A program made the translations under genes and the position numbers. From Comamonadaceae bacterium CG_4_10_14_3_um_filter_60_75 (lineage in GTDB: Bacteria; Pseudomonadota; Gammaproteobacteria; Burkholderiales; Burkholderiaceae_C), in contig PFKL01000039.1 of NCBI GenBank assembly GCA_002784245.1, positions 1 to 11,104 on the forward strand: a stretch of 11,104 bases of DNA. The letters are read 5' to 3'. Below the pieces are notes generated by a model. The model worked only from the letters and a program-made list of their open reading frames with translations. It ran no database searches and had not been told where the DNA came from. The first letter of the stretch is position 1. Every line of letters begins with the position of its first letter. Of this stretch, positions 6,838-11,104 are shown piece by piece.

Positions 6838-7987
6838 GAACATCGCTTTCTGGGAAAGGTTGGGTCGCAAGCGGGCGACGACGCTTCATGCTACACCTCT
6901 GTTGCGCTGGTTGGCGTGGCTGGTGCTGGCCGCGCTGCTGGGTGGTTGCGCTGATGCGCCGTACTACGCCCAATCGGTGCGCGGACATTGGGCGCTGATG
7001 TCGGCCGCGCGGCCTATCGACGACTGGCTGCAGCGGCCGGATGCAAGCGATGCGCTGCGCCAGCGCTTGACTCTGGTGCAGTCGATTCGTCACTTTGCCG
7101 CGACCGACCTGCACCTGCCTGACAACGTCAGCTACACCCGCTACGCCGACCTGCAGCGCCGCTACGCGGTGTGGAACGTGGTGGCCGCGCCGGCGGATTC
7201 GCTCACGCTCAAGACCTGGTGTTTCCCGGTGGCGGGGTGTGTGGGCTACCGCGGCTACTTTGACAAGACGCAGGCGCTTGCACTGGCTGCTACTTTGCGC
7301 GCTCAAGGTCTGGAGGTCAGCGTGTATGGCGTGCCCGCGTACTCGACGCTGGGCTGGAGCAACTGGCTCGGCGGCGACCCCATGCTCAATACCTTTGTGA
7401 ATTACCCTGACGGTGAACTGGCGCGGCTGATGTTTCACGAGCTGGCGCATCAAGTGGTATACGCCAGCGACGACACCGCGTTCAACGAATCGTTTGCCAC
7501 TGCGGTAGAACGCCTGGGCGGTGCGCTGTGGCTGGCGCGCCAGGCCACGCCGCAGGCGCGCCAGGCCTTTGGTGTCTTTGACCAGCGGCGCAGGCAGTTC
7601 CGCGCCCTGACCCGTAGCACGCGTGCCAGTCTGATCCGGGTTTATAAGGAAAATAAGCCTCTAGCCCTTATAAATAAAGTGCAAGTAGCTATGAAAAAAA
7701 AAGTGATGGCAGACTTCCGCGCGGACTACGCGACGCTCAAGGACAGTTGGGATGGCTACAGCGGCTATGACGCTTGGGTGGCAGAGGCCAACAACGCGGC
7801 GTTTGCGGCACAAGCGGCGTACGACGAATGGGTGCCGGCTTTTGAAGCCCTGTTTGATCAACAAGGGCGCGACTGGCGCAGGTTTTATGATGCAGTCGGG
7901 CAACTCGCACGGCAACCCGCGCCTGAGCGCAAGCGAAACCTGCTGGCGTTGTGCAACGGGCCCGTTCTTTGCAATCCACCCCTTTGA
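6836..7987 (+). CDS. Putative lipoprotein aminopeptidase (PF10023 type, HExxH zinc peptidase)
   Basis: A 383-residue predicted metallopeptidase anchored in the cell envelope. From the ATG at 6836 there is a basic n-region, a hydrophobic stretch WLAWLVLAALLGG and a lipobox cysteine at C38, so it is likely a lipoprotein. The zinc motif is HELAH at 201-205, followed by DTAFNESFATAVE with E218 and E225 as candidates for the third zinc ligand. The later segments WDGYSGYDAWVAEANNA and the Y-x-x-x-V-P-A-F stretch fit the PF10023 family as I know it. No good ribosome site precedes 6836. A TTG at 6902 would give a shorter and very typical lipoprotein signal (MRWLAWLVLAALLGGC), so the start is uncertain. 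Residues 272-289 are encoded by an inserted AT-rich repeat. Substrates are unknown. Confidence 0.86.
   Translation: MNIAFWERLGRKRATTLHATPLLRWLAWLVLAALLGGCADAPYYAQSVRGHWALMSAARPIDDWLQRPDASDALRQRLTLVQSIRHFAATDLHLPDNVSYTRYADLQRRYAVWNVVAAPADSLTLKTWCFPVAGCVGYRGYFDKTQALALAATLRAQGLEVSVYGVPAYSTLGWSNWLGGDPMLNTFVNYPDGELARLMFHELAHQVVYASDDTAFNESFATAVERLGGALWLARQATPQARQAFGVFDQRRRQFRALTRSTRASLIRVYKENKPLALINKVQVAMKKKVMADFRADYATLKDSWDGYSGYDAWVAEANNAAFAAQAAYDEWVPAFEALFDQQGRDWRRFYDAVGQLARQPAPERKRNLLALCNGPVLCNPPL
7650..7703 (+). repeat. AT-rich mini-repeat inserted in frame within the peptidase gene
   Basis: This stretch is far richer in A and T than the rest of the gene. It contains GCCCTT-ataaata-AAGTGC (7664-7669 and 7677-7682), a six-pair stem with one mismatch, flanked by AGC (7656) and GCT (7688). 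The order AAATAAGCCTCTAGC, CTTAT, AAG-GC, AAGTAGCTAT, A-run fits a short repeat that I recall as scattered in Comamonadaceae genomes, usually between genes. It keeps the frame open and adds about 18 residues (272-289, Lys-rich, NKPLALINKVQVAM in the middle) to a linker before a Tyr/Asp-rich helix. The identification as a repeat family member is from memory, since only one copy lies in the window. Confidence 0.6.
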
Positions 7988-7998
7988 CCAAATTTTTT

Positions 7999-8322
7999 AT
8001 GGCAGAACTTCACATCCTCCGCGACCACGCCCTGGGGCTGGCCAAAGCCCGCAAAATCGCTTTCAAATGGGCCGAGCAGGCCGAGTCCGAGTTTGGCATG
8101 GACTGCGTTTATGAAGAGGGCGACGAGGCCGACGAAGTCAGTTTTTCTCGCGCTGGGGTCAAGGGGACGTTATTGGTGAGCGCCACGTTATTTGACTTGC
8201 AGGCGCAGCTGGGTTTTCTGGTCGGCGCGTTCAAGCACACCATCGAGGCCGAGATCGTCAAAAATCTTGATAGCCTGCTGGCCGCGCCCGCGAAAAAGCG
8301 GGCGCATAAAAAGGCAGTTTGA
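7999..8322 (+). CDS. Polyhydroxyalkanoic acid system protein (PHA_gran_rgn, PF09650 type)
   Basis: A 107-residue protein of the family named for its occurrence near polyhydroxyalkanoate granule genes. Start at 7999 gives MAELHILRDHALGLAKARKIA; the family typically begins with such a short strand, an R-x-H and an amphipathic helix with Ala, Lys and Arg. The central VSFSRAGVKGTLLVSATLFDL segment and the following LGFLVGAFKHTIEAEI helix also fit. The C-terminus is a basic, Ala-rich tail (KKRAHKKAV). The gene starts 11 bases after the peptidase stop, with no visible ribosome site, so it may depend on upstream translation. Its stop abuts that of the convergent acyl-CoA-binding protein gene. Biochemical role is not established as far as I know. 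Confidence 0.82.
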   Translation: MAELHILRDHALGLAKARKIAFKWAEQAESEFGMDCVYEEGDEADEVSFSRAGVKGTLLVSATLFDLQAQLGFLVGAFKHTIEAEIVKNLDSLLAAPAKKRAHKKAV

Positions 8323-8577
8323 TCAGCTCAGCGACTCGATCAGGTCGATGTACTGCTGCATGGCGTCGTTGTTGGAGGTGCCTTTGAGCGCGTTCCAGGC
8401 GTCCCACTTGGCGCGGCCAACCATGTCGGTGAAGCCAGGTTTTTTCTCGGCGTTGTCGCCCACGCTGCCCTGTTTGTACAAGGCGTAGAGTTTCAGCAGT
8501 GTCATGTTGTCGGGGCGTTCGCTCAGGTTTTTGGAGTTGGCAACAGCGGCTTCAAAACGGGTTTTTAGGTCTGACAT
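8323..8577 (-). CDS. Acyl-CoA-binding protein
   Basis: A small cytosolic four-helix protein of 84 residues that binds medium- and long-chain acyl-CoA, protecting and delivering it to lipid enzymes. It aligns well by eye with the animal protein: YALYKQGSVGD at 31-41, KPGF, RAKWDAWNALKGTS at 55-68 and DAMQQYIDLI at 71-80. The residues equivalent to the ligand contacts Y28, Y31, K32, K54 and Y73 of bovine ACBP are Y31, Y34, K35, K57 and Y76, all present. Start at 8577 has GGAG eight bases upstream on the - strand. The reading frame is open far upstream opposite the acyltransferase gene, but that is shadow. Bacterial ACBPs are less common than eukaryotic ones; the divergent wax ester synthase-type gene gives it an obvious partner. 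Confidence 0.95.
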   Translation of the reverse strand: MSDLKTRFEAAVANSKNLSERPDNMTLLKLYALYKQGSVGDNAEKKPGFTDMVGRAKWDAWNALKGTSNNDAMQQYIDLIESLS

Positions 8578-8633
8578 GGTGGTGGCTCCGGGAAGAGGTG
8601 AGTCGGGTTTGTTCGGGGCTATCTTAAGGGGCG

Positions 8634-8647
8634 TTTTGTCGACAAAA
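8634..8647. promoter_or_regulatory. Perfect 14-bp palindrome in a divergent promoter region, candidate operator
   Basis: TTTTGTCGACAAAA is a perfect inverted repeat. It lies in the 99-base spacer between the acyl-CoA-binding protein gene (-) and the wax ester synthase/DGAT gene (+), 56 bases from the first start and 29 from the second. This is where the promoters of both genes must be, so a dimeric repressor bound here could control both. A weak promoter for the + gene (TTAAGG at 8624, TAGAGT at 8648) would have the palindrome in its spacer. I do not match it to a known regulator's site. Confidence 0.5.
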
Positions 8648-8676
8648 TAGAGTCCGTTCCCAAAACCACATTCGCC

Positions 8677-10164
8677 ATGTCCGCCCGCCTCACTTTCCCC
8701 TTTGTTATTGAACGCATGAGCAAGGTTGACACCGCCTGGCTGCGCATGGATTGCCCCAGCAACCTGATGATGATCATGGGCGTTTGGGTCATCAAACCGG
8801 CCATCAGCTACCGTGCAGTGAGCGAGCGTATTGCCGAGCGGTTGCTCAAGTACCCGCGATTCACCCAACGCGTGCAGGTGGACGCTACCGGCGCGAGCTG
8901 GATTACTGACACCGAATTTGACATTCGCCACCATGTATTGCGCGAAAAACTTGAGGCCAGCGCACGCCGCCAGCCGCAGCAGGCGCTGCAGGCACGCCTG
9001 GGTGAACTGGCCATGCAGCCGCTGGATCAGCGCCATCCTCTGTGGGAGTTCCGGCTGGTGGAGCACTACGACGGCGGCTCGGCGCTGCTGATCCGCATCC
9101 ATCACTGCATCGCCGACGGACTGGCGCTGATTTCTGTCATTCAGTCCATCGTTGACGGTGGCGCCGAGCCGCCCAAGCGCCGCGTCAAGCCACCGCCAGC
9201 GCAGGGTTGGGAGGCTGCCGAAGAGTGGATGCAACACACACTGATCGAGCCCCTCACTGTGGCGACGGTCAAGGCGCTGGGCGCTGCCGGTGCGGGTGCG
9301 GCGCAGGCGTTTGGCGCCATGAGCGACCCACGCCATGTGCTTGAAAAATGGTTCACCGAGGGCCTGGGCAAAGGCAAGGTCAGTTCCACCGAGGCCGCGC
9401 GCATGGCCTACCAGGTGGTGCGCGATGGCGCCGCGCTGGCGCTGATGGCCGACGACTCGCCCACGCGCCTGAAAGGCACACCCGGCCAGACCAAGCGGGT
9501 GGCCTGGTGCGAGCCACTGCCACTGGACGAGGTGCGCGCCATCGGCAAGGCGCTGCATTGTTCGATCAACGATGTGCTGCTGGCCTGTGTGGCCGGCGCC
9601 ATTGGCCAGTATTTGCAGCGCAAGGGTGATTCGGTGCTGGGCAAAGAGATCCGTGCGATGGTGCCAGTCAACCTGCGGCCAATGGAACAGGCGTACAAGC
9701 TGGGCAACAAGTTTGGCCTGGCGCCGGTGGTGCTGCCGGTGGGCATGGATAACCCGATGGCGCGCGTCTTTGAGGTGCGCCGGCGCATGAGCGAGCTTAA
9801 AGGCAGCATGCAGCCCTTGCTGGCGTTTGCCCTGCTGGCGGTGGCGGGGGTGCTGGTCAAGCCGGTGCAGGACGCCATGCTCAACCTGTTTGCCAAAAAG
9901 ACCACGGCGGTGATGACCAACGTGCCCGGCCCCCGCGAGAAGCTGCAGTTTTGTGGTGGCACGCTGGAGCAGACGCTGTTTTGGGTGCCGCAGTCGGGCA
10001 CGGTGGGCCTAGGGGTGTCGATCCTGAGCTACGGTGGCGGGGTGCAGTTTGGCATCATCAGCGACAGCACCTTGTGCCCCGACCCGCAGGCGATCATTGA
10101 CCAGTTTGCGCCAGAGTTTGAAAAGCTCAAGCTCTTGACGCTAATGTTGCCCTGGGGCGAATAG
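8677..10164 (+). CDS. Wax ester synthase/diacylglycerol acyltransferase (WS/DGAT)
   Basis: Bifunctional acyltransferase of 495 residues, which esterifies fatty alcohols or diacylglycerol with acyl-CoA to give wax esters or triacylglycerol, normally at the inner membrane and on lipid bodies. The catalytic HHxxxDG motif is H142-H143-C-I-A-D147-G148. Other family marks are the early SKVDTAWLRMD, PLWEFRLVEHYDGGSALL before the active site, the ND motif SINDVLLA (N298, D299), MVPVNLRP, and TNVPGPREKL at 414-423. The linker between the two acetyltransferase-like halves is rich in Ala and Gly (about 205-222). The start at 8677 is the first in frame; M14 at 8716 is also possible, and neither has a clear ribosome site. 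The acyl-CoA-binding protein gene is divergent from the same spacer. Confidence 0.94.
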   Translation: MSARLTFPFVIERMSKVDTAWLRMDCPSNLMMIMGVWVIKPAISYRAVSERIAERLLKYPRFTQRVQVDATGASWITDTEFDIRHHVLREKLEASARRQPQQALQARLGELAMQPLDQRHPLWEFRLVEHYDGGSALLIRIHHCIADGLALISVIQSIVDGGAEPPKRRVKPPPAQGWEAAEEWMQHTLIEPLTVATVKALGAAGAGAAQAFGAMSDPRHVLEKWFTEGLGKGKVSSTEAARMAYQVVRDGAALALMADDSPTRLKGTPGQTKRVAWCEPLPLDEVRAIGKALHCSINDVLLACVAGAIGQYLQRKGDSVLGKEIRAMVPVNLRPMEQAYKLGNKFGLAPVVLPVGMDNPMARVFEVRRRMSELKGSMQPLLAFALLAVAGVLVKPVQDAMLNLFAKKTTAVMTNVPGPREKLQFCGGTLEQTLFWVPQSGTVGLGVSILSYGGGVQFGIISDSTLCPDPQAIIDQFAPEFEKLKLLTLMLPWGE

Positions 10165-10189
10165 CCGGGCGAACAGTTGGGCGCAGGGC

Positions 10190-10963
10190 TCAGCCTCTGA
10201 GCTCGGCTTTGGCCATTTCGACCTCAAGCCGTTCGGCGGCATCCATGGGTTTGGCGCGCGCGGCCAACTCGAACATGCGGTTTGCCTCTTTCATCATTTC
10301 TTCACCGCCGAGCATCAGCATGGCGTTGGCGTATTCGACCATGCAGAAAGCTGAGTGCATGTTGAGCTTGACCGCCTCGGTAAACAAATGCAGCCCGGTG
10401 TCTTTGTTTGCACCGTAGGCCATGGCGCCGATCAGCGAGCCGACCTTGTCGATCACCTCGGCGTGAAAACTGCCCAGTGCGATGTGCGCGTTCAAGTGGT
10501 TGGGTTGCTGGCGGATCACGCCTTCCAGGTCGGTCTTGATTTTTGTACCCAGGCCTTGCGCCAGCGCCTTGGCCACGCTGATGCCCTGGCTGTAGCGCGC
10601 CAATGCATAGGCGCGCAGGTAGCGGGCGTTGAAGTTGGCTGGGTCTTGTTCGATTTGCTGCTCGGCGCGGTCGGCCACTTCCTGGAATAGCGCCAAGCGG
10701 CGCGCTTCGTGCTTTTCCAGATAGGACGCGTAGATGCAGACGGCTTTGTTGGCGACGTTCAGACCCACCGTGCCCAGGCTCAGGCCCAAGGTCGATGCTT
10801 TTTGAAATTCGCCGTTGTGAAAATGCGCCCAAGCCTGCAGCAAATCAGTTTGACTGGGCAGCGGCTCCAGGTCACCGCTGTGCAGGCGGGCCCAGTTCTT
10901 TTTGACGCTGGCCGCGTCAAAGTTGTAATCACCCGCGTACGGGAATGCGGCCCATTTGGCCAT
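10190..10963 (-). CDS. TPR-like helical protein of unknown function
   Basis: A 257-residue, mostly helical protein without signal peptide or membrane segment. The start at 10963 has GAGGAGA five bases upstream. Alternating helix pairs with the A-x-x-x-Y/L pattern of tetratricopeptide repeats are visible, for example FNARYLRAYALARYSQG, HLNAHIALGSFHAEV, SAFCMVEYANAMLML and ANRMFELAARAKPMD near the end. The N-terminus (MAKWAAFPYAG with a following YNFD) looks conserved rather than repeat-like. I cannot assign a function; a scaffold or protein-binding role is the default for such folds. It is convergent with the WS/DGAT gene (25 bases between the stops) and lies 29 bases behind the next gene upstream, so it is probably transcribed with that gene. 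Confidence 0.8.
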   Translation of the reverse strand: MAKWAAFPYAGDYNFDAASVKKNWARLHSGDLEPLPSQTDLLQAWAHFHNGEFQKASTLGLSLGTVGLNVANKAVCIYASYLEKHEARRLALFQEVADRAEQQIEQDPANFNARYLRAYALARYSQGISVAKALAQGLGTKIKTDLEGVIRQQPNHLNAHIALGSFHAEVIDKVGSLIGAMAYGANKDTGLHLFTEAVKLNMHSAFCMVEYANAMLMLGGEEMMKEANRMFELAARAKPMDAAERLEVEMAKAELRG

Positions 10964-10992
10964 GGCGATCTCCTCTAACCTTTTGTGCGTGA

Positions 10993-11104
10993 CTAAGCTC
11001 TATTGTAGGCATCCGCCAGTTTAATCAGATGGGCGCGTTGGCCGGGTTCGAGGTAGGGGGCGATCAGGTTGAGCACGTGCTGGGCGCCGCGCAGCAGCGC
11101 CGAT
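10993..11104 (-). CDS. C-terminal end of an unidentified protein, partial
   Basis: The last 36 or so codons of a gene that enters from beyond the right edge on the - strand. The readable end includes GAQHVLNLIAPYLEPGQRAH and then LADAYNRA before a TAG stop at 10993-10995. Codon use is GC-rich like its neighbours and the hydrophobic pattern is that of a helical C-terminus, so it is very probably coding. There is too little sequence to name a family. It would be the first visible gene of a - strand unit that continues into the TPR-like protein gene 29 bases downstream. Confidence 0.6.
   Translation of the reverse strand, partial: SALLRGAQHVLNLIAPYLEPGQRAHLIKLADAYNRA

Noticed and set aside
8578..9558. 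Upstream extension of the acyl-CoA-binding protein frame on the - strand
   Set aside because: The protein is complete from 8577 with a ribosome site; the extension lies opposite the WS/DGAT gene and is shadow, not a fusion.
10165..10189. Terminator between the convergent WS/DGAT and TPR-like genes
   Set aside because: The 25 bases contain no stable stem or T-run.

Overview
The window looks like chromosomal DNA of a betaproteobacterium of the Comamonadaceae type (Rhodoferax, Polaromonas or a relative). The reasons are the high-GC codon use, a DUF1840 protein, a short polyhydroxyalkanoate (PHA) system protein, a PF10023-type lipoprotein aminopeptidase, and two kinds of dispersed repeat that I recall from that family. 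The taxonomic call rests on recall, not on a search.

Region 1 (1-6480, + strand) is one transport operon. It encodes a LivG-type ATPase (5' end outside the window), LivH- and LivM-type permeases, an exported substrate-binding protein, a LivF-type ATPase and a PaaK-like acyl-CoA ligase. Together these are all five parts of a branched-chain amino acid family (HAAT) importer plus an enzyme that could activate an imported carboxylic acid as its CoA thioester. The ligase suggests an aromatic or other organic acid rather than leucine as substrate; this is inference. A UUCG-loop hairpin precedes the binding-protein gene. Two copies of a dispersed palindromic repeat follow the binding-protein gene and the livF-like gene, each starting one base after the stop codon. 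A possible 38-residue membrane peptide lies just before the livF-like gene.

Region 2 (6502-8322) holds a DUF1840 gene on the - strand and, divergent from it, a lipoprotein metallopeptidase gene. Their most likely start codons overlap in one CATG. The peptidase gene carries an AT-rich mini-repeat inserted in frame. A short PHA granule-region protein gene follows 11 bases later.

Region 3 (8323-10164) holds an acyl-CoA-binding protein (-) and a wax ester synthase/diacylglycerol acyltransferase (+), transcribed divergently from a 99-base spacer that contains a perfect 14-bp palindrome. With the PHA protein next door this forms a small storage-lipid neighbourhood.

Region 4 (10190-11104, - strand) holds a repeat-rich helical (TPR-like) protein of unknown role and, upstream of it, the C-terminal end of an unidentified gene that runs out of the window. 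I see no rRNA, tRNA, CRISPR, transposase or strong intrinsic terminator. No stretch without a gene exceeds 300 bases; the longest is the 261-base gap at 3995-4255.
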